64,000 nucleotides of DNA. Source: Muricea muricata. Its lineage: Eukaryota > Cnidaria > Anthozoa > Malacalcyonacea > Plexauridae. Made by a program: the position numbers and the translations under genes. Under the pieces are notes generated by a model. The model did not search any database. It was not told where the DNA came from and saw only the letters and a program-made list of their open reading frames with translations. Position 1 is the stretch's first letter. Every line of letters begins with the position of its first letter. The stretch spans positions 11,326,383 to 11,390,382 of the forward strand of contig OY979725.1 of the NCBI GenBank assembly GCA_963855995.1. Direction: 5' to 3'. Below, piece by piece: positions 28,449 to 40,990 of the stretch.

Positions 28449-30147
28449 TCATTCGCTTTGTTTCCTCACACTTCCCGATTCTACTTCAATTTTCTTTCGC
28501 TTAGTGTCGGGAGCTTTGGGGACCTCATCATCAAGATGCTCCTCTTTTACCTCATCCTCCTCATGTTTTCTCTTTTTACCCCTAAAACCAGAACTGTCCT
28601 TCGTTTCGCTAGTCGTGCTTTTGTTGTCTTGTTTAACAATATCATCGCGTTTTTCATCGTCTTCTCTGACCTCGTCCCCAGCCATGTTGTCGTCATCGTC
28701 TTTTCCATCTCCATCGTCTTTATTTTCGCCTTTGTTGTCGTCATCGACTTTTCTATCTCCGTTGTCCTTATTTTCGTCCATGTTGTCGTCATCGTCTTTT
28801 CTATCTCCATCGTCTTTATTTTCGTCCTTGGCGTCGCCATTGTCGTCATCGTCTTTTGCTTCGTCCTTTTTATCGCCAGCGGGTTCATTTCCTTCTTCAA
28901 TGCCGTCGTCAAGATCGATTTCACTTTTATCATCGCCAGAAATTTCTTCCTCGTCCTTTATGTCGTCATTCTCTTCATTTTTCGAACTTTCTTCGACTCC
29001 TTGCAATTCCTGTCGTACTTCCATCAATAATTTGCCCATATTATTTTCCCCAGTGATGTCTCCACTTGTCTTGTCCACTCTTCCGGTCCAATAGTCTGTT
29101 TTCCCTCTCATCGGCGTGTGCACCAATTTCCTTGTCCCGGTTTTCAACAGTAAGCTTCGGAATGGCTCGGTTTCAAATTTTGTTCGAAGACCTTCAGCAA
29201 GCGAATGAAAAATAGATAGTTAAGTAATTTAAAGATCAAATTTGGGAAAAGATTATCTGTCTTATTTGAGTTTGACAAGCGTGTTTCCAGAACGTGTTAA
29301 AAGCAAATAATGTCATGCCGATGTATGTCTATATTATGACTACGAGGCATTTAATCTCCGTCAGATTTTGGTCGTGGCACCAAATATTCGAGATCTTTTT
29401 CATTTCTAGAGCAATAAAGATTTAACGCACATTAACTGTCAAAGTATTTTTAGAGGGGAGTTCGTTCTATAATTAAAAGGTATTGGATTAACTGGTCTAT
29501 TTAGAGACATTAAATTCAACGGAAATTCGACTTCTAAAATAGGCATGACGTTAAAATACGGATTAAAAATTCTTAAAGAGAGTTTAAAAGAAATACGAGG
29601 CCCTCAAACATTTACATCATACATGAAGTGAACTATATGACATGAATTTTGGAGTTAACATTAATTTCCTATAAGACGTACCATCCTTCATTTTCTTTTG
29701 AGCTCTCTCGCGATCCAATCCATTTTTCCGCAGCGTCAATTTATACTTTTGGGTACCAGCCTTCCCCCCTGCAGACTTGATAAACCGCGCTCTAGTGACG
29801 CTATCTTTCCAGCTGCCACTGTCAAACTTTCGTTTTCCCAAATCACCATTAACTTCAAACCTGGAGTGATTTTTGTCGACAAATTTCATCGCTTGAAAGT
29901 AATGTTCGACCGAGCCAAATACTCCTTCGGGCATTTTGAGTTGCACTTCGTAAAAGTTTGAGAATTTGTCATAAGGCGACTTCGAGCGAGAGTTGAATGT
30001 GATAGTCTCGTTTTCGTCTGCCATTTTGAATTTATATCGAGCGAAATGGTTGCCTTTAATGTAAAACGCTTGAATATTTATGGACAGCTTCTGAGGGCAA
30101 AGTTGAACTCTGAAACCACAGGTCACTAACTGTCGCCATAGCACCAT
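28449..30147 (-). CDS. NADAR-domain (YbiA-like) protein with acidic, NLS-bearing C-terminal tail
   Basis: Exon 1 is 30147-29682 (or from the ATG at 30024) and exon 2 is 29191-28449. The GTACGT donor and CTGAAG acceptor keep phase and give 402 or 361 residues. The NADAR domain spans both exons: KFSNFYEVQL, VEHYFQAMKF with the conserved Glu-His and Gln-Ala, MKDG joined to LRTKFE, LLLKTGTRKLVHTP, and NNMGKLLMEVRQEL. NADAR proteins are N-glycosidases acting on ADP-ribosyl-type adducts and have been reported to remove ADP-ribose from guanine. After the domain comes ~145 residues of DDDDN/KDDGD-type acidic repeats, then the basic clusters KKRKHEE and TKRKK, which look like nuclear localisation signals. 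The first 41 residues of the longer form are basic without acidic residues, so an alternative mitochondrial form is conceivable. Confidence 0.85.
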
Positions 30148-31372
30148 TAACTTTAGCTCTAAACAATTATTTGAAAAGGTGTTGTAATTTAATATCCTGA
30201 TTAATATCCGTGAAAATATTTGCAGGGAAATTGGGTAACATTCGTAGTGTATATTTACTTCTACACCAAGTTACTATTAGTAGTTACAGAAGTAGGACTT
30301 TGCTCGAAACTCAAATTCTGTTTGAACGTTTAGGGCAGGGAAAAGACCTATATCTTCATGTACTTTCGACCACACTGCCTGCACTGGTACCCTTACTCAG
30401 GCTTGATATATATTTACTACTTAGTGGACTGTTATACAGCATAAGATTGCGCTAAAATTTGTTGAAACCTTAGCAGGAATGAGCACCGAATGACGGCAAC
30501 TTACGGACAAAAGCCTTGGTTTAAAATAAGTTTTTACAACATTCACCAGTAAGCTGGCTGTAACATTCAGACAGTTAACATGAATCATAACATCTTCCCA
30601 CGCCGGATTTCAATACTCAAGATGTATAACAAATACATCGATGATTCACAAATGCACGCACATATAAAATACACGTCTAAAACGCAAGCATACATACCTC
30701 AAGGTGTAGCTTTTACAAACAGAAATTCATTGAAACTCTTACTGTTAATAACAAGCGTTGAATTTCTCATGTGAATTCTGGGAAGACAGACTTCGCGGAA
30801 GTACAGTGATTATAAATTCATATATCGAAGGAGCAATTTGCACGGAAGAGGAATCTGTAAAGATTTTTTTATAAGGTAAAGATATTATTTGAATAAATAT
30901 TATTACAACGCTGACACGTGGCATATGAAGTCTTCTAAGATCTCGGGATGATTTTGGTAAAAACTAGAAAACACAAAACCGGCTCAATTTGCAGCACTTT
31001 ATGTAATCATATGATCTATCACATCATGAGACAGTTTTAGCATGACTATATACCAGTACGAAGATGCACATGACATTTTTGTATCTTCTGCACGCTCATT
31101 CAAAATTCTATCCCGCGAGATTGGCAAGTCGTAAAGTTTAGTATTAATTGCTAATTACAGAAAAACGCAAAGCATCCATGCATTCGGTTTGGAAAGTAGT
31201 AAGAAACTTTAAAAGTTGAAATTAGAACAAGAAAATATAAGCCTCGGTGATTTGCACGATTCGCTCCATGGCCGGTGCCTCTGCCGCACTGTCCCTTTAA
31301 ACAATTCATGCACGCTTTGTGGTCTCGATCAGCAGGAAATTTCACAACCAGTTGTAATTTTTAGGGTAAAAA

Positions 31373-31861
31373 ATGGCTGAAAACCCCGACATCGACTTTC
31401 TGGTGCCGAAAACTTCAAACCTTAGCATTGGTTACTATGGCTTACAAGGCCTCGATCCGGACGCGGTATTATATCGTGCTTGTAATAAGGATGCAGACAT
31501 CAGCAAGGAAATTTTATGTAAAGATCCGCCGAATTCAGATCGAACGGTTGAGCAGCATATCGCGAGCGGAAGCAAGAATCCTTCACGGCATATTTCAACC
31601 ACTACCTCATCTGATGTAGTTCCGAAGAGGGGCAGCCTCTCGTGAATATTTACGTTTCAAGGTTGGATGGCAAGGAGCATTGGATGAAATGATCATCAAC
31701 CTTACAGATAAGGATGTGAGAGAGAGCATTTTATCAAAGGTTCGACTCATAGAAGCTGGGCGATAAGTTCCAAAGAGGTTTTGTTCCAGTACTGTATACC
31801 AAAGAAAAATTCTCGTGATGAAGATGTGTTCCTGACATGGGAAAAGCCGAAAGACTCTTGA
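31373..31861 (+). pseudogene. Broken copy of the ADP-ribosyltransferase-like gene
   Basis: The first 80 codons match the intact gene at 57565-58152: SNLSIGYYGLQGLDPDAVLYRAC, then TVEQHIASGSKNPSRHISTT. The block after the serine-threonine motif (the ALQWA segment and ~15 following residues) is deleted. The remainder survives in shifted frames (NIYVSRLDG, INLTDKDVRE, ISSKEVLFQYCIPKKN) to a stop at 31861, with several frameshifts. It lies 1.2 kb upstream of the divergently oriented NADAR gene. It is a duplicate that has lost function and is described here only as a relic. Confidence 0.8.
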
Positions 31862-33690
31862 AATGCATGTCATTGAAATGCAAAAGGACTTTTAGCAAAG
31901 GATTTCTTTACAATAAACTGACATTTCGAATTAAATGAGATCATTTGACATTATAGAAAATTAAACTTCTTCATTTCAATAGACTTGACGCTGTTTCGAC
32001 CCTTTACTGCTTTGATTGTCTATATTTCGACATTCAAATGTTTGAATGAAACAACAGCTGACCAGCAAACTCAAACTCTTTAAACAGTAAGTTAAAGCTC
32101 AACTGGTCAAATATCAGTTAAAATTTTCAAACACAAATGACGCAAAAAACGTTTATAAAATCAAAAATCATAGATGCACTTTAGCAACTTCTAAGTCCAT
32201 ATTAATTAGAAATCTACTCGCATTCATGCTCTGTTGAAATAAGGTATGGGTAAGAATTTAGCGTGATTCAAAGGCGGACGCAAGGCCTGAGTACGACCCG
32301 CGCGAAGTGGGTGGGTTACTGGGTGGGCCGCTCCAATTGAGCCACACGAGTGACCCCCTACAACTGAGCAAGAAGTGAATGCTCTTCTCGATTTTCAGTA
32401 TGCTTAATTTGAGATTTGCATGCATGCCTAATTTGGGCTCATTTTATCTTCGCATATCATTACGAGGGTTAAGAATAGTTCTGTCTGTGTAAACTGGCTG
32501 TACAAAGCCTCGTTGTGCGATGGTTAAAAAATCCTTCTATTGTACTTTCAAGGATCAAAATTGAGAGCCAGGCAGGGACCGTGAGGGAAGAAGTAAGGGG
32601 ATCCTGGGCGCTTACTATACAATTGCCCATGTAATTAAAAATTAATTCCTCCTATGAAATCTTGTCTATTGGTCCAGGATTTGGTGCCGCCATTTTTTCA
32701 ATTTGCTTTGCTTTAATATTCCTATTTTGGTTTTTTTTATAACACGATAGAAATGCAAATATAAACAGTATCAATATTTTTCTCCAGGCTATATAATGTG
32801 CGGTCAGAAAACTGACTATATAATAAGAGGCTTCTCATATCTTACACTCAAGGTAATTAATCAGCCGCGCTTGTGTTTTCATATTTCACTCTTCATTAAT
32901 TTCATAGATTTCACAATAATACAGACACTGTTGCTTTCATACGTGTCTGGGCAAGACAATGTATAAAGACGCAAGCAAAATAAGGCAAAGTTAAATAATT
33001 GAACTAAAAGTTGACGTGCGTGGACATGTTGGTTGCAAATGTGTACATAAAGCCTGCTGCACACGAAAGCTATCAACTGAGCAAAAGTTACTCGTGCCCC
33101 AAAGTGTGTGGGTGGATTTTACTGCGTTTCATGCTTCATGCAGCCCTTTCTCTCGTATCCAACATTTTCAATGCGCCATGCATAAATCTGTTTGACACAG
33201 ATCCGATATATTTTGGTGAAGACATACGCAGCCCTAGAGCCTTAAAATCGCGAATATATCTTTCTATTGCAATAGGTTATTACTCTTATTATATTAGAAT
33301 AGGTTATTGATCAAATTCTTCACTAACTTCGGAATCTTGGAATTAATAATTAATTGCATAGCAACGAATAGAAATTTGAAAGTGACAAAATTCAATGTTA
33401 TAGGTACAAGAATGTCCACATGTCATCAAGTATATAGTTAAATTTACTCTCATTTCTCATCCTATGTTAGTCATCTTTTTTACGTATTGAATTAAGTTAT
33501 TTATTCACCATACAACAAGACGTTTTATTATTTTAACCATTTGTGGCCACAATATTGGCTGCTTGATATTCAACTTTCGCTTCTCAAAAAATTCCCACAA
33601 CAATTCTCATATTTTGAGCCTCTATTGTGTCGGTCTACCTTTGATGCTTTGTCGTTTAGAACATACGTTGTAAATATTTTCAGCTTATCC
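31862..33690. other. Spacer between the ART-like relic and the exonuclease array
   Basis: No gene recognised. The stretch 32640-33310 (CTATGAAATCTTG..., GTGTCTGGGCAAGACAAT, ATTTTGGTGAAGACATACGCAGC) has homologous segments at 38670-39770 and 49500-50650. It is therefore the first, more decayed, copy of the array's intergenic spacer and shows where the tandem unit begins. The 32275-32350 stretch is locally GC-rich, unclassified. Confidence 0.5.
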
Positions 33691-33822
33691 ACATTATTAA
33701 AGACAGGAGTTTAATAACGAGAAACCGGTTGAATTCAACAGCGTTTTAACAAAACGGTAGTAAAGAAGTGAAAGTATACAAGAAATCACTGTTGACGCCC
33801 TACCTGTACACTTCAAAAACAC
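33690..33822 (+). promoter_or_regulatory. Conserved 5' leader/promoter block of the exonuclease array
   Basis: CACATTATTAAAGACAGG, then GAGAAACCGGTTGAATTCA, stands ~100 bp before the first ATG here. It is repeated at ~62830-62963, and with changes at ~40135-40222 and ~51050-51122, each time just upstream of a MARS-type first exon. Conservation across copies whose surrounding introns differ suggests a 5'UTR or core promoter. No TATA box is obvious. Confidence 0.45.
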
Positions 33823-36433
33823 ATGGCTCGTTCAATGGAAAGGTATGGAATATATTGAGTAAATCATATTGTTGAGTAAATCAAACAATATGCAAAAATA
33901 TTTTACGCTGTCTGTTTCATACTTTTTGTTAAAATTCAAGCGTTTCCATTTGAGATATTATATATAGGAAGTTTAAGTCGACGACACGATCAGCATTTCA
34001 TCAGAATTTCATCGAGTATACTTAGTATTTTTGCACTAAAACAAATGTTTAGGTCCTTAATACAGATGAAACGATGTCATATTTGCTATAAACTCGGCTT
34101 TGCTTGCATCCCAGCTTGGCTTCTCAAAGTCGAACTTTTTAAAGATAAAGTTGTTTAGCTGATCAGAAAATATTGGTACTAAAATTAAAATTGATTAAAT
34201 TCACATAAATTCAAATAAGGTGGAAATATTGATGCAAAACATTTTGTTCGCTAACACACGGTGTCTGCTATGGTATAGACTTGTGTATAACACTTGTCTA
34301 ACACTTATCGCAACAAGCTTTTCCTGTTCAAATGCCAAGATTGGCGTTGTGTGAAATTTATGAAGTCACATGAAACACAAGATTATCATGTTGACATGTG
34401 TAGTAAAACGTTCAATCTTGCCTCCTCTGCAGGCATCACGTCCAATGCATTTTGTGACAGTTAGTTTGCAACCTACTTATTTAACACGTTATTTGTATCC
34501 CAAAAAGTGGAAAGTCACTTAAACCAACCCAAACATTCTATGTCCATTCGTAATACTATTTTCTATATACATTCTTTACACAGTCACACGGGTTGTAGCA
34601 TTGTTTACATTGCGTGCCAACTCCGAAATAACATTGATGCGTTTTTTAACAATACATTATCTCCCCCGTTGATGCACAACCTTTGATACAAAACACTCAA
34701 TTCATATTCCAGCATAGAAGTTGTGCCATGGGACGTCATGCGAAATCCTTGGGTTGCGCTTGCTAGCAAGAGAAACAAGGCCGATGTGGTCAAGAGATAT
34801 TTTAACACGTTTGTCAATAGCCACCCCGGCTATAGATTTATAGTTGCAAAGAAATTCAACGATTTGTACGACGTTTGCGTGACGGCCCAACAGTGTTCCG
34901 AGATAAAAAGGCATTTAGAAAAAGAATTTGGTCTTGACGGATGCTTGAAAGAAGCTGGTTCGCAGGAGGTACCTTCGCACGAGTGTACATACAAATCGTT
35001 CACAAACGGTCGAGATTTTCGAGATTATCGAGAACGCACGTTGGCTACCAAAAACAGGCCAGTTATCAAGGCGAAACATGCAGAAGCGAAGCAGCACTAC
35101 GAGAAAGTAAAATCGATTTTTAACACAAGCAGTAGCAGAGCTTTTCAAATTCTGTGTTTCGATATCGAGGTTTACGAGCACAACTACGATATTATGTTGG
35201 AAATTGGGTATGTCGTTTGTCGTTTCTCCCCCGCGGTCACAAGTTACACGTTCTCAGCCTCCGCGCAACAAGATCACACCCATCAAGCAACGCTGGTCGA
35301 AAAACGTCGCCTCATTATCAGAGAAAACCTTAGCTACAAGAATCATGAGAGTCCCAGACAACCGATACGGATTCAGGTTTGGCACATCGGAAACCTTGGC
35401 GATGGCCGATGCTGTGAGGAGGTAAATATTATTTATTTCTTGTGATTAAAATCACTAAAAGTTTGTAAATATTGCTTTGCTTGCGATTGTTTCGATTACG
35501 GTTGACGTACCAGAGAGCAACTAATGTGGTCATATGTAATATGCATGCCATGCATGTTAACTTCGAGTAACCTCAGCACCCCCCCCCCCTCCTTCGCAGA
35601 CCCTTACATGGCCCGCCTCCCTGACCCTCTTTAAAGAGGCATGATCAACCACAATGCAAGGAAACATTTGTTTAAGTTGTGCAGTCTTTTCACAATAGCA
35701 GCCGCCATTTTTGAAGCCATGAGAATGACTGACTTCAGTTCACAGCGCAGACCACTAGGATTCGTAAATTATCTGGGGCAGGTTGTATACAAAGAAAAGG
35801 CTAGTTTCCATATGGTCATGACTGTTGTAGCAAAGTCATTCTGGACGATGTGATATAGTCAGATCTACCATTTCTTTTGCGGGCTGTATTCAAATCAGTC
35901 ATATTAAGTGTAGATCGGCGCACATACTCTATCACATCGGTGACTTTGACATTTTCACGAGATTCACGACAACGGCGCTTAAAAATTTGGCTTATTTATA
36001 CGGGTAAGGCTTGGCTTCTTCAGTGAACCACAGAAACAGCCGTCACGACTTTTAGAAATAATATAATTTCATCTTCATAAAGTTACTGTTGTCTAATTAT
36101 CAAAGGTTTGGTGAGGATGTCAGAGGATGTGATTACATCCTTGGACATTCAGTGAAACATGACGATGCTTACCTCAGGAAAGTTGGCGTGGATTTGAGCG
36201 TTCTCAATAAGGATATGTTCGACACACAGGTTATTCAAACCTACAAAGATAGTTTGAAAGAAAGTGAGAAATATTTCATGCGTGGCCTGTCGTACCTGTT
36301 GAAAGAATACAAAGTGAATTACCAGGAGAATGACCTACATAACGGTGGCTGTGATGCTTTCTACACTATGATGGTGTTTCTGAGACAGATGGGATACAGT
36401 GCTCAGGAAGTGAATGTTATCGTCGCATCTTAA
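33823..36433 (+). pseudogene. DEDDh exonuclease array, copy 1 (frameshifted)
   Basis: Exons are 33823-33842 (20-nt first exon, MARSME), 34713-35421 and 36106-36433, matching intact copy 2. Exon 2 has 709 nt instead of 711: at 35341 the sequence reads AATCATGAGAGTCCC where copies 2 and 4 have two extra bases. The frame closes in the following intron. The first catalytic motif (FDIEVYE) is upstream of the break. The second and third motifs in exon 3 (GHSVKHDDAYL, LHNGGCDA) are intact in sequence but out of frame with exon 2. It is either a recent pseudogene or a source of a truncated N-terminal product. AATAAA at 36794 lies ~360 bp past the old stop. Confidence 0.75.
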
Positions 36434-39400
36434 GATAAACGCACTGATTTTGCCACAAATTTACAATAATTCGTTTGATAAGCACAATATGATTCTCTCG
36501 AGTGTGATACAAGTGACAATATTAATTACAGGACTGATATTTGTTTGTATAAAAGCATCCTATAATATAGCAATTGTTGTTAACTTGTTGTAACCTGTAG
36601 ACAATTCCGAAGAAAACAGTTTTCAAAAAAACCAGTATAACACATATTTCTAAGATTACCATGAAATTCCTAAAACCTATAGATTAAAACTACACAAGAA
36701 TGAGTTAATGATATTTCTAAGTTGTACCCATAGAGGTGTTGGACAACCATTGAAAGTATGTCATATATTTCATTGTTAAATCATTGTAATTCCAATAAAA
36801 AAAATTTCGCAGCCGAAAAAATGTCAGAGTTCCTTTAGTGCCTATACACTGCATAGCTAATTGAAGACATAGTCATAGTAAACACAGCCTCGTGGATCTA
36901 CAAATACGGTATATGGTATATCATACATGGTACACTCGGGTTGACCAATCATCCTTTTCGCGCTCATATTTTACACTGTTGTTCCCCTTCCCTCCATCAG
37001 TTACGGACGATAGGCTCACAAGGGATTTTTGGCCAGTGAATTTTTTTGTTTCTACCGTTTAGAATGCATCCTATAACTTACAGAAGACAGATTATTTGAA
37101 TTTAAAAAAGTTCAGCAATACGTTCACAGCTTTCGTTCCAGTTGTGCATGATGTACTAAAAGGATGTTCGCCAATAAACTATGTTAAGGAAAATGTACAC
37201 GTTACGATTGTCATATCGGTACATGAAACAATGAAATAGGACATTTCTATTTGTGTTCCCATATTTACTACCGTCATTGCACAATCAATATTAATGCAAA
37301 ATGTGTCAGCAGTTTTAGCTACAAGTCATACCAGGCTATACAGTATCCATTTGCAGCGGATGAGTTTCTAGCTTGAAGGCTGATCATAGAATGGAATGTA
37401 CTTTAATTCATAGTTTAAAGCTTTTCGTGCGAATGTGCACGTATGATGAAGAATGCACGACAGGAAAACAGCCATGCATAAATTTTAGTGGTGTTGAATT
37501 TCACGCTCGCCGTGTACAAATACATCACGAAATTGGATAGGGCAACCACTAGACCCGAAGCAGAATTCGAGAAAAGAAGCAGAGCTCCGAGAATATATAA
37601 ACACAATAACAGAAAATTCTGAAAGAAATCAAGTTCTTTGCAACAAATAAGGGTGAGGTAAGAAAGACTTTGTAAATTAGATAAGAGCTCAAGAAAGACA
37701 TTGTCAAAAAATTCTTCCTCGACGTGTAGCCTGTAAGTCTTGGTGTTCAATTATAAGAAAGCCGATATACGATTCGGCACGGTGAAAATATTGGTGTTTA
37801 AAAACAGTATTTGATGATGAAAACGCTAGTTCCAAACTTCATTCTTGGTTTACGGAGCAAACTATACAATTGTCCATGTAAGAATTAATTCTTTCTATCA
37901 AATCTTGCCATTGCTGTAGGCTATAATTTGTCGCCATTTTTTCTAATTTGTGTTGCTTTACATATTCCCATTTTTTTATATTGTCTTCGAAGATGTATAA
38001 CATGACACAGAAATGCCAATAAACAATACCAATACTTCTCACCAGGCTATACTGTACGGTCAGAAACTGACTATATAAGAGGTCATTGCGAAAATTTGGC
38101 ATGATTTTTTTTCCCATACAGTCTTATTGCATTCCAAGGTGCACCCTAATTGGTTGCGCAATTTCAGCCTTCTTCGTGGTTAGATAAAATATGAGCAGGC
38201 GAGCCGAAGGCGAGCGGTTGTAAATCAGATAAAGATCGGATATTAATGCTTTAGCATGAAAACTACTGCATAACCAGTAACGATGTCTGTAACCCACGGT
38301 AAATAAAGTAATTTGATTTGATTTGATTATTTATCGTACTTGTGTAATGTCTGGATGAAAACGTTCGTATGCTTTCATGATCTCAAAGAAATGAGGGACA
38401 TTTGGTTGGGAAATCAAACTTAAAGTTTGCCCAATCAGGGCAAAATCTTTACCCGGTTTACAGATATGGATTAAATATGTATTTTTTTAATGAATTAATA
38501 AAGAATTTCACTATGATAGATGTGAACGACTGGATTAATAACGAATGTCCTGAGTTAGTAATTTCTCACGGCAACATTTATTCTCTAATAATAGACTACT
38601 CGTTTGTAGCCATTAGAAGAATGAATTGCAGAAAAAATTGCAAGTACAAACATTCAAAGCCATAATCAGCCGCGTTTGTGATCTCAAGTGTCACCCTTCA
38701 TCAATTTCATAGATTTCACAATAATACAGACACTGTTAATTACCTAATTTCATGTGTCTGGGCAAGACAATCTGGAGACGTCAGCGAAGTTGACCTGCAC
38801 GGACATGTTGGTTTTACTCGATCGGGCATGTTAGCTCAGCCGATAATGCGGGTGGATTTTACTGAGTTTTGTACCTCACACAATCTTTCTCTCATATCAA
38901 TTAATTGTCCCAAGCTTTCTCGCACGTCAATTAATTGAAATTCAATAGATGTATGACAATACATCGATTGAATTTCAATAATTTACGCGTGTACATACAC
39001 CTTGTGTGCGTTTTTAACTGTTGTAATTTATCTCGGATGATGGTCTGGGTCAAACGGACCAAAAGCTCAGACTTTTAATAAAATCAATTTATCAAAGTAT
39101 AATTTTGTGGTAACACCAACACCGCGGTCAAACGTTTGCGAAGAAGTAGAAAAACATCAACTGATGATGATGATAGTACATCGCTACCGATGGTCGTTGA
39201 TTGCAGTGATACTTCACTTGTTGGCATATTACATAATTTTCATTGTGAGCACTGCTGTTTGTTGTGTTTTCTGGCCCTAGTTCTCGATTGTGACAACAAC
39301 AGCTGTAAGGATATTTAGCAGGAGTATCGCTGTCGGCACATTTATGAAGCTCTAGAAAAAAGGGTAAATAAAATTACGAGGGGGTAAACTCAGAAAAAAC

Positions 39401-40990
39401 TTTCTTTTAACATAAGGAACATATTCAAAATTTCGCTACCTTATATTTTCAGCCGTTTTCTTGTATTCTTCGCTTTTCTTAGCTTTTCACTCCTTTGTAT
39501 TCAATTTACCTTTGCTTTTCCCGTGCTTTTCTGAGGTCTCGCGCATGCGTGTAACGTTTGACCGCGGTGTTGGTAACACCACGTAAATTTACCATGGCAA
39601 AGCTTTCGATAACGTTCGATTAATGATCACCATGCAATCATACAAGTAACTTATTAAAATCAATTTAATTTATTAGCATGGTGCTTCCACAAATTGTTTT
39701 TAAGTTAATATGCCATATTTGTTTAAAACAAATCCGATATATTTGGTAAGACATAGGCAGCTTTAAAATTTTGAATATATATTTAGTAGAATAAATTATT
39801 GATGCAGCAGTTATATTCTTCACTAATTTCGGAATCTTAGGAATATTAATGAACAGAAACGAATTAGAAATTGCGAAAAGGAAAGTGACAAAATTTAATC
39901 TTATAGGTATAAGAATGTCCACATGTCATCATGTGTATAGTTAAATTTACCCTCATTTCTCATCCTATGTTTGTCGTCATTTTCACGTATTGAATTAAGT
40001 TATAAATTTATACTCTATATAATAAGACGTTTTATTATTTTAATCACACGACCACAATATTGCCTGCTTGATATTCAACTTTCGCTTTTCAACAAATCCC
40101 CCCAATAACTCCCATATTTTAAGCCTTTATTATGTCGGTTTAGGTTTAATAAGGAGAAACCGGCTGAATTCATACCGGTTGAATTATTGTTGACGGACTG
40201 TTTAGACGTCTCAAAAACACATATGGCTCGTTCAAGGGAAAGGTATGGACTATACTGAGTAATTAATGTTGACAATATGCAAAAATATTTTCGGCTGTTT
40301 CATATTTCTTGTCAAATAAATTAAGCGTTTCCATTTAAAATATTAAGATCACAACACGATCAGAATTTCATCACAAAAACGATCGAGCGCTTACTATTAT
40401 TGCACTAAAACAAATGTTTAGGTCCTTAAGACAGATGAAACGATATCATATTTGCTATAAAATCAACTTTGAGAAATTTTCATCCCAGCTAGGGTTCTCA
40501 AAGTCGAGCGTTTTGATCAGAGAAGTCTATAGGTTGAAACATTGATAGCGTTGTCGAACATAAGCTAAACTTTGTAAAACGTTTTGTTCGCTATAAAACA
40601 AGCGGTGTCTGGCATAGACTTCAGTATAACAGTTCTCTCGTCGCAACAATATTTTCCTGTTGTTTAATACCAAGATTGGCCGGTTGGGTCGGGAATGACT
40701 ACGTATACGCAGTTGATAATACTCCTTGGACTAGTTGTTTTCTTCGGTGCGGAAAAATCTATTTGCTTTTCAAGGTGCGTCCTCGGGCTTCGGATCGTAG
40801 GTCCTACAGGCTCTCTATATATACTCTCTATATATACTGTAAGTAGGCAGCATTTATCCTATAGACATCATCAAGACATGTGTAGTCAAACGTTCAAACC
40901 AAGTTGTGGCAGTTAGTTGGAAATTTACTTATTAACATGTTGTTTGTATCCCAAAAAATTCAAAAACAAAGCCAAATATTCTACGTCCAA
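34463..40990. repeat. Segmental duplication, left copy (array copies 1-2 unit)
   Basis: This ~6.5-kb stretch aligns collinearly with 45206-51870 at an offset near 10.7 kb. Landmarks include CAACCCAAACATTCTATG, the TTTGATTTGATTTGATT tail at ~38320/~49155, the paired MITE (39117-39582 / 49983-50469) and the MARS-type first exon. Shared MITE insertions at the same place show the duplication followed those insertions. Confidence 0.85.
39117..39582. mobile_element. MITE with GTGGTAACACCAACACCGCG-type termini, copy A
   Basis: The terminal inverted repeat of ~35 bp runs from GTGGTAACACC through ACACCGCGGTCAAACGTTTG and is mirrored at the right end. The interior holds a 60-codon open frame rich in Ser and Cys that differs by indels from copy B, so it is probably not coding. 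It sits in the spacer between array copies 1 and 2. No target-site duplication was identified with certainty. Confidence 0.75.

Noticed and set aside
28440..29094. 196-codon plus-strand frames rich in Phe/Val/Ile or Ser
   Set aside because: Complements of the acidic repeat region of the NADAR gene; low-complexity artefacts.
39136..39318. 60-codon Ser/Cys-rich frame repeated at 49981-50208
   Set aside because: It lies inside a MITE and differs between copies by in-frame and out-of-frame changes near the ends; no splice or domain support.
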